From contig NZ_CP109434.1 of assembly GCF_036227105.1 (NCBI RefSeq), positions 4,344,001 through 4,408,000 on the forward strand: 64,000 nucleotides of DNA, read 5' to 3'. The notes beneath the pieces are model-generated. The model was not told the origin of the DNA and made no database searches. It was given only the letters and a program-made list of their open reading frames with translations. Shown piece after piece: positions 16,703 through 24,681 of this stretch (its first letter is position 1; the number at the start of each line of letters is the position of its first letter). This DNA is from Amycolatopsis sp. NBC_01488 (GTDB lineage Bacteria > Actinomycetota > Actinomycetes > Mycobacteriales > Pseudonocardiaceae). Made by a program: the position numbers and the translations under genes.

Positions 16703-17375
16703 GGCCGCGGCGGCGGCCGTCGGCGATCAGGCCGGGCAAGGCGCCGAGGGTCGCGCGCCACGCGCCGTTCCCGGTGGTGATGTCGCTGTCGTGCAACAGG
16801 ATCGTCCCGCCGTCGCCGAGCCCGCCGGTCACGCGGCGGTGGATCGACGCCGGGGTGCAGCCTTCAGTCCAGTCGAAACCCCAGGTGCTCCACAGGATCG
16901 GGGTCAGGCCGAGCCGCCGTGCCGAGAGCAGGGACGCGGTGCTGAAGACGCCGTAGGGCGGCCGGAACCAGCGCGGCACCGTCCCGGTGATGCGGTGCAG
17001 CAGGTCGCGCGTGGCCTCGAGGTCCCGGTGGGTCGCGCGCGGGGATCTGCGGAGCAGGCAGCGGTGGTCCCAGCCGTGCACGCCGATCTCGTGACCGGCC
17101 GCCGCGATTTCGCGGACCAGCGCCGGCGCCTTCCGGGCTTCGGCGCCCAGGAGGAAGAAGGTGGCACGGACGTCGTGGTCGGCGAGGAGCTGCAGGAACC
17201 GGGGGGTCGACTCGGCGGCGGGGCCGTCGTCGAAGGTCAGCGCGACGTGGCCGGGCGACGTCGCGCCGGCCAGTCGGGGCAGGAAGGCGCGCCGAGGGCC
17301 GGGCAGGAACGCCGCGGCGGGCGCGGCGTGCGCGCCGAGCGCCACGGCGGCGGCGAGGGCGAGAGCGGTCTTCAC
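16554..17375 (-). CDS. Secreted polysaccharide deacetylase (NodB domain)
   Basis: The 273-residue protein begins with a signal peptide (KTALALAAAVALGAHAAPAAA). The NodB domain shows motif 1 TFDDGP with the metal Asp pair, motif 2 HGWDH, motif 3 RPPYGVFS and the LLHDS motif near the end, so the CE4 active site looks complete. Likely substrates are N-acetylated glycans or glycolipids outside the membrane. The start is a GTG overlapping the stop of the upstream 62-residue ORF. The final 45 residues are low-complexity Pro/Ala/Arg and overlap a small ORF on the other strand. It is the last gene of the glycosyltransferase operon. Confidence 0.9.
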   Translation of the reverse strand: MKTALALAAAVALGAHAAPAAAFLPGPRRAFLPRLAGATSPGHVALTFDDGPAAESTPRFLQLLADHDVRATFFLLGAEARKAPALVREIAAAGHEIGVHGWDHRCLLRRSPRATHRDLEATRDLLHRITGTVPRWFRPPYGVFSTASLLSARRLGLTPILWSTWGFDWTEGCTPASIHRRVTGGLGDGGTILLHDSDITTGNGAWRATLGALPGLIADGRRRGLSFGSLDETAGPGTTAARPKPPVRPRPRHAPGAPAGRAAATGSPAERRG

Positions 17376-17560
17376 GTGAGTTCCCTGGGTTCTTCCGGGA
17401 GAGTCGAGGTGTCGGTGGCGGACGCGGGGGATTTGGCCGGGTGCGTGGTGTGGAGGGTCGCGCCGAGGGCTACGGCGGCGGTGGGTATGAGGGACTTGGC
17501 CAGGCGCGTGGTGTGGAGGGTCGTGCCGAGGGTTGCTGCGGCGGCGAGGGCGGTCTTCAC
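17372..17560 (-). CDS. 62-residue protein arisen from a local duplication
   Basis: The frame starts at a GTG overlapping the glycosyltransferase stop and ends at a TGA overlapping the deacetylase GTG. Its N-terminus VKTALAAAATLG copies the deacetylase start VKTALALAAAVALG, and its C-terminus TDTSTLPEEPRELT copies the glycosyltransferase end ADTSTLLEKLMELA. The middle contains an internal repeat (LGTTLHTTRLAKS and LGATLHTTHPAKS). The simplest reading is a tandem duplication of the gene junction that left an in-frame, coupled small ORF. Whether a stable peptide is made is unknown; the N-terminus could still act as a signal sequence. Confidence 0.5.
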   Translation of the reverse strand: MKTALAAAATLGTTLHTTRLAKSLIPTAAVALGATLHTTHPAKSPASATDTSTLPEEPRELT

Positions 17561-18597
17561 GCGAGTTCCATGAGCTTTTCCAGGAGTGTCGAGGTGTCGG
17601 CGGCGGGCGCGGGGGACTCGATCGGGCGCGCGGTGCGCAGCGCCGCGGCGAGTTCGCCGCGGCCGTGCAGCCAGGGGACCAGGCCGATCCGGTCGAGCAC
17701 GGCGGCGTTGGCGCGGCCGTGTCCCGGCAGGCACCGGTAGGTGACCACCGGCACGCCGCTGGCGAGCGCTTCGGACGTCGTCAGCCCGCCGGCGTTCTGC
17801 ACCACCGCGTCGACGGCGTGCAGCAACCGGGGCATGTCCTCGACCCAGCCGAACACGTGCCGGTGCCCGGCGGCGGTCAGGTGCTCCCGCAGCGCGCTGT
17901 TGCGGCCGCAGACGACGACCGGGACCGCGACGCCGGACGCCGCGACGTCCGCGGTCGTCTCGCGGACGTCGCCCACCCCCCACGACCCGGCGACGACCAG
18001 TGCCAGCCGCCCTCGCCCGGGCAGCCCGAAGGCTTTCCGCGCCTCGCCGCGTTCGGCGTCCGCCGGCGGCCGGAACCGTGGCCGGACCAGCGGGGCCGCC
18101 ACCGCCACCTGCGGCGCGCCGAGCGCGCGGGCCTCCTCCGCGGCGGAGTGGTTCTGGGCGATGTGCAGGTCGGCGGCGGGGTGCACGCACAGCCGGTGCA
18201 CGGCGGGGTCGGTGAGGTACACCGCCAGCGGAGCGGCCAGGGTGCGGCGGGCCCGCAGGTCGGCCAGTGCGTGGGTGGCGAGCGGGTAGGTCGAGACGGC
18301 GAGCCCGGCGCCGCCGAGCGCGGTGCCCAGCCGGCGGCACGCCAGGCTCGCCGCGCGACGCGCCAGCCCGGCACCCCAGGCCGTGCCGAGCGCCGCCAGC
18401 GTCCAGTCCCAGCTGCGTGGCACGACCTCCAGCTGGCGGTGGTAGAAGCCGCACAGACGGCGGCCCAGGGAGCCGGGCAGCAGGTCGAGGAAGTCGAGCA
18501 CCTCGACGTCGTGCCCGGTCAGCCGGTCCGCCAGGGCGTACGCGGCTCCGTCGTGCCCGGCGCCGACGCGCGCCGAGACGATCACGATGCGCGTCAT
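17557..18597 (-). CDS. MGDG synthase-like glycosyltransferase (GT28-type)
   Basis: This 346-residue GT-B enzyme begins MTRIVIVSARVGAGHDGAAY, the acceptor-side motif of monogalactosyldiacylglycerol synthase-like and processive diacylglycerol glucosyltransferases. The donor-side signature VQNAGGLTTSEALASGVPVV follows near the C-terminus. It probably glycosylates a lipid at the inner membrane face. ATG 18597 sits behind GGAGGATC. It leads the operon glycosyltransferase - 62-residue ORF - deacetylase, which suggests a glycolipid made inside and trimmed outside. A double operator at 18607-18646, shared with the uppP/dedA region, lies just upstream. Confidence 0.85.
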   Translation of the reverse strand: MTRIVIVSARVGAGHDGAAYALADRLTGHDVEVLDFLDLLPGSLGRRLCGFYHRQLEVVPRSWDWTLAALGTAWGAGLARRAASLACRRLGTALGGAGLAVSTYPLATHALADLRARRTLAAPLAVYLTDPAVHRLCVHPAADLHIAQNHSAAEEARALGAPQVAVAAPLVRPRFRPPADAERGEARKAFGLPGRGRLALVVAGSWGVGDVRETTADVAASGVAVPVVVCGRNSALREHLTAAGHRHVFGWVEDMPRLLHAVDAVVQNAGGLTTSEALASGVPVVTYRCLPGHGRANAAVLDRIGLVPWLHGRGELAAALRTARPIESPAPAADTSTLLEKLMELA

Positions 18598-18606
18598 GAT
18601 CCTCCG

Positions 18607-18646
18607 TTCTACGACAACTGCGTAGAAGTTTTACAGGCCCGTAGAT
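18607..18646. promoter_or_regulatory. Double CTAC/GTAG operator upstream of the glycosyltransferase operon
   Basis: There are two inverted repeats: TTCTAC (18607-18612) with GTAGAA (18622-18627), spacer 9, and TTTTAC (18629-18634) with GTAGAT (18641-18646), spacer 6. The centres are 20.5 bases apart. On the minus strand the arrangement matches 22941-22979 base for base in most positions. CTAC/GTAG half-sites resemble BlaI/MecI-type operators, so the BlaI-like protein encoded at 21619-21990 is the likely binder. The rest of the 18598-18882 gap shows no gene. Confidence 0.7.
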
Positions 18647-18882
18647 TAAAGTGCGGTGACGGGATGGCGGCAAGGTGGGCCGTCGCGAGTGGGGCAGCCG
18701 GGCACTTGTCCGAAATGGACGAAATGTGGCCCGGTCTTCCATGGTGCACCCGATTGTGTCCATTGTGGACGTTCGAGCGATGCTGTTCACCGGCTGTTCG
18801 CGCCGTGGCCGCCTGGTGGCCGGGTCGGCGGCGTGGGATGCCGGGGACGGCCCAACCCCGGGCCGTGCCGAGGAGGAAGCCC

Positions 18883-20517
18883 TTGTCCCCGCACAGGATT
18901 CGCGCCACCGCCGCGCTCGCCGCGCTGGCGCTGCTCCCCACCGCCGCCCCGGCCGCGTCGGCCGCGGACGGTCACCCGGGCGGACGTCACGTCCTGCTGA
19001 TCTCCGTCGACGGCCTCCACCAGGCCGACCTCGCCGCGTACGCCGCCCGGCACCCGGGCTCGGCCATGGCCGGGCTGCTCGGCCGCGGGACGGCCTACAG
19101 CGACGCGCGCACGCCGGTGCCGTCCGACTCGTTCCCCGGCCTGATCGGCCAGCTGACCGGCGGCGACCCGGCCGCCACCGGGATCTACTACGACGCCACG
19201 TACAACCACGGCCTGCTGCCCGCGGGCACGACGTCGTGTGCCGGCGCGAAGCCCGGGGCGCAGGTCGACCTCACCGAGGACCTCGACCGCGACCAGAGCC
19301 GGCTCGACGCCGGTCAGGGCCTGACCGGCCTGCCGGGCTCGGTGCTCGGCATGACCGGAGCACCGCAGACCCTGCTGAACCAGGCCCTCCTGCCGGTCGA
19401 CCCGCGCACCTGCCGTCCGGTGCAGCCGCACGAGTACCTGAAGGTCAACACGGTCTTCGAGGTCGCCCGCCAGGCCGGTCTGCGGACCGCCTGGTCGGAC
19501 AAGCACCCGGCGTACGAGATCCTCGACGGGCCGTCGGGCACCGGCGTCCAGGACCTCTTCACCCCGGAGATCAACAGCACCGGCCCGGCCGGCACCGGCG
19601 ACTGGACGACCGACAACGCCGCGACGCGGCAGTACGACGGTTACAAGGCGCAGGCCGTGCTCAACGAAATCGACGGCTACGACCACGGCCGGACGCGCCA
19701 GGTCGGGACGCCCGCGGTGTTCGGGCTGAACTTCCAGTCCGTGTCGACCGCGCAGAAGCTGCCGATGTCGGGGGGCGAGCCGGGCGGCTACCTGCCGGGC
19801 GGGCAGGTCCCGGGGCCGGTCCTCGGCGCGGCACTGGACTTCGTCGACGGCCGCATCGGCGCGTTCGTGGCCGAGCTGCGCCGCCAGCACCTCGACCGCA
19901 CCACGACGATCATCCTGTCGGCCAAGCACGGCCAGTCGCCGACCGATCCCGCCGCGCTGACCCGCGTCGACGACGGCAAGCTGCTCGACGGCCTGAACGC
20001 CGCGTGGAAAGCCGGCCACCCCGGCGCCGGCGACCTCGTCGCGCAGGCGGTCGACGACGACGCGATGCTGCTCTGGCTGGCCGATCGCTCGCCGGCAGCC
20101 ACCGAATTCGCGAAGCGCTACCTGCTGGCCCAGGACGGCACCGGCACCGACCGCACCGGCGCGGCCAAGGCGTTCACCGGCGCCGGGCTGCAGAAGGTGT
20201 ATTCCGGCGCCGACGCCGCCCGCTACTTCGGGGTGCGGCCCGGCGACGACCGGGTGCCGGACCTCTTCGGCGTCACGCAGTACGGCGTGGTGTACACCGG
20301 CGGCACCAAGAAGATCGCCGAACACGGCGGCGTCGCCCCGGACGACCGCGCGGTGCCGCTGGTGGTCAGTGGCCCGCACGGCCGCGGCGACACCGTCACC
20401 ACGCCGGTGACGACCACCCGGATCGCGCCGACGATCCTCCGGCTGCTCGGCCTGCCGCCCGAGGCGCTGCAGGCGGTCCGGCTGGAGGGAACGCGAGTGC
20501 TGCCCGGCATCGGCTGA
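18883..20517 (+). CDS. Secreted alkaline phosphatase-superfamily phosphodiesterase
   Basis: The 544-residue protein has a signal peptide (ATAALAALALLPTAAPAASA) and an alkaline-phosphatase-fold domain of the nucleotide pyrophosphatase/phosphodiesterase type. Metal and nucleophile segments are LISVDGLHQADL and PVPSDSFPGLIGQLTGG, with later metal-binding SAKHGQSP and AEHGGVAPDDR. The TTG at 18883 was chosen because GAGGAGG precedes it; an in-frame GTG at 18865 is weaker. Members hydrolyse phosphodiester or phosphoanhydride bonds on nucleotides or lipids outside the cell. It lies opposite the glycosyltransferase operon and shares the 285-base promoter gap with it. Confidence 0.85.
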   Translation: MSPHRIRATAALAALALLPTAAPAASAADGHPGGRHVLLISVDGLHQADLAAYAARHPGSAMAGLLGRGTAYSDARTPVPSDSFPGLIGQLTGGDPAATGIYYDATYNHGLLPAGTTSCAGAKPGAQVDLTEDLDRDQSRLDAGQGLTGLPGSVLGMTGAPQTLLNQALLPVDPRTCRPVQPHEYLKVNTVFEVARQAGLRTAWSDKHPAYEILDGPSGTGVQDLFTPEINSTGPAGTGDWTTDNAATRQYDGYKAQAVLNEIDGYDHGRTRQVGTPAVFGLNFQSVSTAQKLPMSGGEPGGYLPGGQVPGPVLGAALDFVDGRIGAFVAELRRQHLDRTTTIILSAKHGQSPTDPAALTRVDDGKLLDGLNAAWKAGHPGAGDLVAQAVDDDAMLLWLADRSPAATEFAKRYLLAQDGTGTDRTGAAKAFTGAGLQKVYSGADAARYFGVRPGDDRVPDLFGVTQYGVVYTGGTKKIAEHGGVAPDDRAVPLVVSGPHGRGDTVTTPVTTTRIAPTILRLLGLPPEALQAVRLEGTRVLPGIG

Positions 20518-20542
20518 CGCTGCGGCCTGGTGGCGCGGTCAC

Positions 20543-20856
20543 GCGCCTAGTGGCCGGCCTGTGCGATCTCGATCCCGTCGTGCAGGTCGGCTGCGCTGTC
20601 GAGGGCGGCCTGGGCGGAGAGTTCCTGCCACGCCGATGACCAGTGCGGCCAGCACCACCATCGGAACGCGGCCGCGGGCGTCAGCAACGCCGAGACAGCG
20701 CCTAGTGGCCGGCCTGTGCGATCTCGATCCCGTCGTGCAGGTCGGCTGCGCTGTCGAGGGCGGCCTGGGCGGAGAGTCCTGCCACGCCGATGACCAGGGC
20801 GGCCAGGACCACCATGGGAACGCGGCCGCGGGGTGGGGCCGCGGGCGTCAACAACG
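20543..20856. repeat. Imperfect tandem duplication of the M56 peptidase gene 3' end
   Basis: A block of about 155 bases is present twice, at roughly 20543-20697 and 20698-20856, both beginning GCGCCTAGTGGCCGGCC. The right copy is the functional 3' end of the peptidase gene. The left copy still spells its last 20 or so codons up to the TAG at 20547-20549, but small indels break the frame upstream, so it is a remnant downstream of the real stop. It fills most of the gap between the phosphodiesterase and the peptidase. Confidence 0.85.
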
Positions 20857-21619
20857 CCGAGACCCGGCGGGGCACCGGTCCGCCGGTCGCGGCGAGGGCG
20901 AACCCCGGCTGCGGACGGCCGGCGAGCGCGGCCTTGGCCACCGCGTGCGCGACGACCGTGCGGTCGCCGACCCGGCGCACGGCGGCCTCGTCCGCCCAGC
21001 GTTCGAGGGCGAACCTCGCCGCCGTGCCGAGCGGCCGCAGGAGCGGGTTCAGCGACGAAGACAGCGTCAGCGCCATCAGGAACAGGTGGTGGCGCGAAGC
21101 CAGGTGCGCCCGCTCGTGCGCCAGCAGGGCCGAGCGCTCCCGCGGGCTCAGCACGGCCAGCATGCCGCTGGAGACCGCGATGCGGCCCCCGCGACCCGGC
21201 ACGGCGAACGCCACCGCCTCCTCGCCGGGGAGCAGCACCACCCCGCCGCCGGGGTCGTGCTCGTCCAGTGCGCGGCCCAGGGTCCGGGCCCACCGCGCGT
21301 ACCGGACGACCGCGCGCATCAGCAGGACGGCGAGCACGGCGAGCGCCACGCCGGCGGCGATCGACGCGGGGACGTAGACGCCGCTCTGCGCGCGCAGGGT
21401 CTGCGGCGACCACCGTCCGAGCGCGGCGACCGCCGGGAGCAGGGACAAGCCCGAGAGGGCCAGCACCGCCAGGGCCGCGGTGCTCCCGGCCGCGAGCACC
21501 AGGCAGGCGCCGGTGGCCAGCCAGCTCGCCGTCCGCGGCGGCAGCCGGGGCACGACCAGCCGCGCCACCGGCAGCGCCAGCAGCGGCAGCAGCAGGGGGA
21601 TCAGCGAGTCCGTGGTCAT
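20702..21619 (-). CDS. M56-family (BlaR1-like) membrane metallopeptidase
   Basis: The 305-residue protein has several membrane helices at the N-terminus (DSLIPLLLPLLALPVARLVV and two more). The gluzincin motif HERAHLASRHH (HExxH variant) is mid-protein and a last membrane helix is near the C-terminus. It resembles BlaR1/MecR1 without the penicillin-binding sensor domain. Its ATG shares one base with the stop of the BlaI-like gene, so the two are translationally coupled. M56 peptidases paired with BlaI repressors relieve repression by proteolysis when a signal is sensed at the envelope; the signal here is unknown. Its 3' end was duplicated downstream. Confidence 0.87.
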   Translation of the reverse strand: MTTDSLIPLLLPLLALPVARLVVPRLPPRTASWLATGACLVLAAGSTAALAVLALSGLSLLPAVAALGRWSPQTLRAQSGVYVPASIAAGVALAVLAVLLMRAVVRYARWARTLGRALDEHDPGGGVVLLPGEEAVAFAVPGRGGRIAVSSGMLAVLSPRERSALLAHERAHLASRHHLFLMALTLSSSLNPLLRPLGTAARFALERWADEAAVRRVGDRTVVAHAVAKAALAGRPQPGFALAATGGPVPRRVSALLTPAAPPRGRVPMVVLAALVIGVAGLSAQAALDSAADLHDGIEIAQAGH

Positions 21620-21990
21620 CACTGGCCGCGGAGGAGTTCGCGCAGGACGGCCTCGTCCGAATCGGACAGCTGGGTCACGAACCGGGCCAGCACGCTGCCG
21701 CGGTCCGGTTCGCCGTCGAGGACCTTCGTCATCTTCCGGGCGGCGAGCCCGGCCTCGTCGTCGACGGCGTGGTACCGGAAGGAGCGGCCGTGCTTCTCGC
21801 GCGTCGCGACGCCCTTGTCGTGCAGCCGGGTGAGGATGGTCACGACCGTCGTGTACGCGAGCTCGTCTTCGAGCCGGGCCTGGACATCGGTGGGGGACAG
21901 CGGTTCGCTCGTGCTCCACAGCACGCTCAGCACCTCGGCCTCGAGCGCGCCGGGCGCGCGCCGGGCCGTGTCCTTCCGCCGGTTCCGCAT
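21619..21990 (-). CDS. BlaI/MecI/CopY-family repressor
   Basis: This 123-residue winged-helix protein is of typical BlaI length. The segments LEAEVLSVLWSTSEPLSPTD, AYTTVVTILTRLHDKGVATR and KHGRSFRYHAVDDEAGLAAR align with the DNA-binding and dimerisation core of BlaI/MecI. It lies between uppP (24-base gap) and the M56 peptidase (1-base overlap), so all three probably form one operon. Candidate operators with CTAC/GTAG half-sites lie upstream of uppP and of the glycosyltransferase operon. The regulator would thus repress polyprenyl-phosphate recycling, a DedA protein and glycolipid genes. Family call firm, regulon inferred. Confidence 0.9.
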   Translation of the reverse strand: MRNRRKDTARRAPGALEAEVLSVLWSTSEPLSPTDVQARLEDELAYTTVVTILTRLHDKGVATREKHGRSFRYHAVDDEAGLAARKMTKVLDGEPDRGSVLARFVTQLSDSDEAVLRELLRGQ

Positions 21991-22014
21991 GCCCCGAAGT
22001 TACACCGCTGCCGG

Positions 22015-22920
22015 TCAGCGAAGGGTGAGCACGGCGAGCGCGGCCGCTCCCGCGAGCACGCAGTAGAGCGCGAACGGCGTCAGCGTCCGGGTGTGGAAGT
22101 ACCGGGTGAGGAACCGCACGGCGAGGTAGGCGCTGGCGAACGAGGCGAGGCTCCCGGCCAGCACTTGGCCGTGGATGCCGGCGCCGAGCGGGCCGAACAG
22201 GTCCGGGATCTTGAGCACGCCGGCGGCCAGGATCACCGGCGTCGCGAGCAGGAAGGAGAACCGGGCGGCGTCTTCGTGCGACAGGCCGCGCAGCAGCCCG
22301 GCGACCATCGTGACGCCGGAGCGGCTGATGCCGGGCAGCAGGGCGAGCACCTGCGCGCTGCCGATGAGGACGCCCCGGCCGAACGACATGCGCGACAGCC
22401 GCTCGTCGGCGGCGACGTCGGTGTCCGCGGCGGCACCCGGCGAGTCGGCGGCGACCGGCGTGGCGACCGCGCGGCGCCGCAGGAGCTCGCCGCCGTACAG
22501 GACGACGCCGTTGGCGATGAGGAACGCCGCGGCCGGGACCGGCTTGCCGAGCGTGGTGCGGAACAGGTGCTCCAGCAGCAGGCCGCTCACCCCGACCGGG
22601 ATGGTCGCGAGGACGATCAGCCAGGCCAGCCGCTCCCCGGACGTCTCGACCCGCCGGTGCCGGATCGAGCTGAAGAACCCGCCGACGATCCGGACCCAGT
22701 CCCGCCGGAAGAACAGCAGCAGCGCCGCGGCGGTCGCCACGTGCAGGCCCACGATGAACGCCAGGTACGGCGACTCGGGCGCCGACACGTCCAGGTCCCG
22801 CGCCCACTTCCCGCCGACCACCGCCGGGATCAGGACGGAGTGCCCGAGGCTCGACACCGGGAACAACTCGGTGACGCCCTGGAAGGCGCCGACGACGATC
22901 GCTTCGAAGTAGTCCAGCAC
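22015..22920 (-). CDS. uppP: Undecaprenyl-diphosphatase UppP (BacA family)
   Basis: This integral membrane phosphatase recycles undecaprenyl diphosphate to the monophosphate carrier used in peptidoglycan synthesis. The 301-residue sequence has the two signature blocks: GVTELFPVSSLGHSVL near the N-terminus and LLPGISRSGVTMVAG in the second half, with about eight membrane segments. The start is GTG 22920. It heads the uppP-blaI-M56 operon and lies opposite the dedA gene. UppP overproduction is known to raise bacitracin tolerance, which fits control by an envelope-responsive BlaI/M56 pair, though this is inference. Confidence 0.93.
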   Translation of the reverse strand: MLDYFEAIVVGAFQGVTELFPVSSLGHSVLIPAVVGGKWARDLDVSAPESPYLAFIVGLHVATAAALLLFFRRDWVRIVGGFFSSIRHRRVETSGERLAWLIVLATIPVGVSGLLLEHLFRTTLGKPVPAAAFLIANGVVLYGGELLRRRAVATPVAADSPGAAADTDVAADERLSRMSFGRGVLIGSAQVLALLPGISRSGVTMVAGLLRGLSHEDAARFSFLLATPVILAAGVLKIPDLFGPLGAGIHGQVLAGSLASFASAYLAVRFLTRYFHTRTLTPFALYCVLAGAAALAVLTLR

Positions 22921-22940
22921 AGCGCCTTCCCGAGGTTTGT

Positions 22941-22979
22941 TTCTACGGACGTGTAGAAATACTACATGGATGTCGTAGT
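22941..22979. promoter_or_regulatory. Double CTAC/GTAG operator between uppP and dedA
   Basis: TTCTAC (22941-22946) pairs with GTAGAA (22953-22958), spacer 6; ACTAC (22961-22965) pairs with GTAGT (22975-22979), spacer 9. The centres are 20.5 bases apart, the same geometry as at 18607-18646. A TTGTTT (22937-22942) and TACTAC (22960-22965) pair spaced by 17 bases fits a promoter toward dedA that the operators would cover. Confidence 0.72.
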
Positions 22980-23018
22980 GACGGACCGGCCCGGACGCCG
23001 GTGGAAGGCGGCCGCCCG

Positions 23019-23654
23019 ATGAACCCGTTGAGCGCCACGTCGTGGCTGTCGAGCCTGGGCACGGCGGGGGTCTTCCTGGTCCTGTTCGCCGAGACCGGCC
23101 TGCTGATCGGCTTCTTCCTCCCCGGCGACTCCCTGCTGTTCACCGCGGGCCTGTTCTGCACCACCAGCGCCACCGCCCCGGTCCACCTGTCCCTGCCTGC
23201 CGTACTGGTCGCGTCCGCGGCGGGCGCGTTACTGGGCGCCCAGACCGGCTTCCTCCTCGGCCGCCGCGGCGGCCGGGCCCTGCTCGCCAGGACCCGCAAC
23301 CGGCACCTGCACCAAGGGCTGACCCGCGCGGAAGAGCTGTTCGGCCGCTACGGCCACGCCAAGGCCATCGTGCTGGCCCGGTTCGTCCCGGTGGTGCGGA
23401 CGGTGCTGAACCCGCTGGCGGGCATCCTCGCGGTGCCGGCCCGCACGTTCACGATCTGGCAGACCGTCGGCGGCCTCGTGTGGTCGGCGGGTCTCACGCT
23501 CGCCGGGTACCTGCTGGGCGCGAGCATCCCGGGCATCGACCAGTACCTGCTGCCGATCGTCGCGCTCGTCGTCGTCATCTCGCTCGTCCCGTTGGCACTC
23601 GAATTCCGCCGGGATCGCCGGCGGCGCGGAGAAACCCGGGATCCCGGCGCCTGA
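23019..23654 (+). CDS. DedA-family membrane protein
   Basis: The 211-residue protein carries the SNARE-associated/DedA hallmarks: FAETGLLIGFFLPGDSLLF near the N-terminus, the conserved FGRYGHAKAIVLARFVPVVR loop with its essential Arg residues, and GxxW-like apolar helices after it. DedA proteins support membrane homeostasis, and some flip polyprenyl phosphates. Being divergent from uppP under a shared operator, a role in lipid-carrier recycling is attractive. ATG 23019 was chosen; a GTG at 23001 would add six residues. The last 20 residues are charged and cytoplasmic. Confidence 0.9.
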   Translation: MNPLSATSWLSSLGTAGVFLVLFAETGLLIGFFLPGDSLLFTAGLFCTTSATAPVHLSLPAVLVASAAGALLGAQTGFLLGRRGGRALLARTRNRHLHQGLTRAEELFGRYGHAKAIVLARFVPVVRTVLNPLAGILAVPARTFTIWQTVGGLVWSAGLTLAGYLLGASIPGIDQYLLPIVALVVVISLVPLALEFRRDRRRRGETRDPGA

Positions 23655-23778
23655 CCGCCGGAACCGGCCGACGAGCGGTCCGGGTCGCGTTCAGCCGGCG
23701 GCTCCGCCGGTGTCATCCGAAGTTCACGGTGTGCTGATTCACTTCACCCGTTCACGAACTTCTCGCGACGAGGACGAA

Positions 23779-24330
23779 TTGACACAGTCAGTGCCTCCCA
23801 GGGGTGACCCGCTGGCCGGGTTCTCCGCCGAGCTCGAAGAGATCCAGGCGAAGGCCGCGGCGGCTCAGGAGCAGCTCCGGTCCGCGGTCGCGACCGTGCA
23901 GGCGCCGGACGGCGCGGTCACGGTGACGGTCGGCCCGAGCGGCGTCCTGCAGGACCTCCGGTTCGGCCCCCGCGCGTACGAGCGTCCCCCGCAAGCGCTT
24001 TCCGGTCTGGTGATGCAGCTGATCGGCCGGGCGCAGCAGAAGGTTTCGGCCCAGGTCGCCGACGCGTTCAGCGGCATGGTGGGGGCGGACTCGGCCGCCC
24101 GCGAACTCCTGGACGAGTTCCTGCCGGCGCCCGAACCGGACGAGCCGGCGCCCCCGGGCAAGAGCGACGTGTTCCTGCCGGAGCAGGAGGCCGAAGACCG
24201 CCCGCCGCGGCCGCCTTCGCCCCCGCACCAGGCGCCGCCACCAGGCCCCCCACGGCCGCAGCAAGGTCCGCCGCGTCGTCGTCCCCGGCCCGAGCCGGAA
24301 GACGACGACGGCGAGAGCAACCCCTGGTAG
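23779..24330 (+). CDS. YbaB/EbfC-like protein with Pro-rich tail, next to ESX-type substrates
   Basis: From the TTG at 23779 (preceded by GAGGAC) the protein has 183 residues. An N-terminal coiled coil (FSAELEEIQAKAAAAQEQLR) and a central sheet (AVTVTVGPSGVLQDLRFG) match the YbaB/EbfC fold. The C-terminal 65 residues are Pro-, Glu- and Arg-rich and probably disordered. Actinobacteria often encode such YbaB-like proteins just before WXG100/EspC-like type VII substrates, as here. Function is unproven; DNA binding, chaperoning or secretion have been suggested for relatives. Other in-frame starts (GTG 23710, GTG 23791) are possible. Confidence 0.75.
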   Translation: MTQSVPPRGDPLAGFSAELEEIQAKAAAAQEQLRSAVATVQAPDGAVTVTVGPSGVLQDLRFGPRAYERPPQALSGLVMQLIGRAQQKVSAQVADAFSGMVGADSAARELLDEFLPAPEPDEPAPPGKSDVFLPEQEAEDRPPRPPSPPHQAPPPGPPRPQQGPPRRRPRPEPEDDDGESNPW

Positions 24331-24345
24331 CAGGGAGGAGAACCA

Positions 24346-24681
24346 GTGGTTTCCGGAGAAGGGTTTTCGGTCGATCCGGCCGAACTGCAGAAGTTCAGCC
24401 AGTTCCTGTCAGGCACCACGCAACCGGCGGTGCAGGACGCCGCGAACCGGATGCAGGCCGCCAACGGGTTCGACAACGCCGCGTTCGGCATCCTCCTCGC
24501 CCAGGTGCTCGCCGTGCCTTCGCGGATCACGATGGGGGTGATCGCCGGCGAGATCACCAAGCTCGTCGGGGACATCGGCAAGTCCGCCGACGACGTGAAG
24601 AAGGCCGCCGAGACGTACGCGACCCACGACTCGAACACGGCGCAGGGGTTGCGCACCTTCGAAACGGAGCTGGGCAAGTGA
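24346..24681 (+). CDS. EspC-like ESX/type VII secretion-associated protein
   Basis: This 111-residue helical protein is of the EspC/WXG100-like class: an N-terminal helix (FSVDPAELQKFSQFLSGTTQ), a connecting segment, and a long second helix ending ADDVKKAAETYATHDSNTAQ. It lacks a canonical WXG but has the YxxxD/E-like signal region (YATHD) used by type VII substrates. GTG 24346 follows a strong GGAGGAG. The stop overlaps the next GTG (GTGA), so it is coupled to the larger protein, as expected for a secreted heterodimer or chaperone/substrate pair. Confidence 0.8.
   Translation: MVSGEGFSVDPAELQKFSQFLSGTTQPAVQDAANRMQAANGFDNAAFGILLAQVLAVPSRITMGVIAGEITKLVGDIGKSADDVKKAAETYATHDSNTAQGLRTFETELGK

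Noticed and set aside
17533..18882. 5' extension of the phosphodiesterase frame
   Set aside because: It is antisense to the glycosyltransferase; a signal peptide and ribosome site place the start at 18883.
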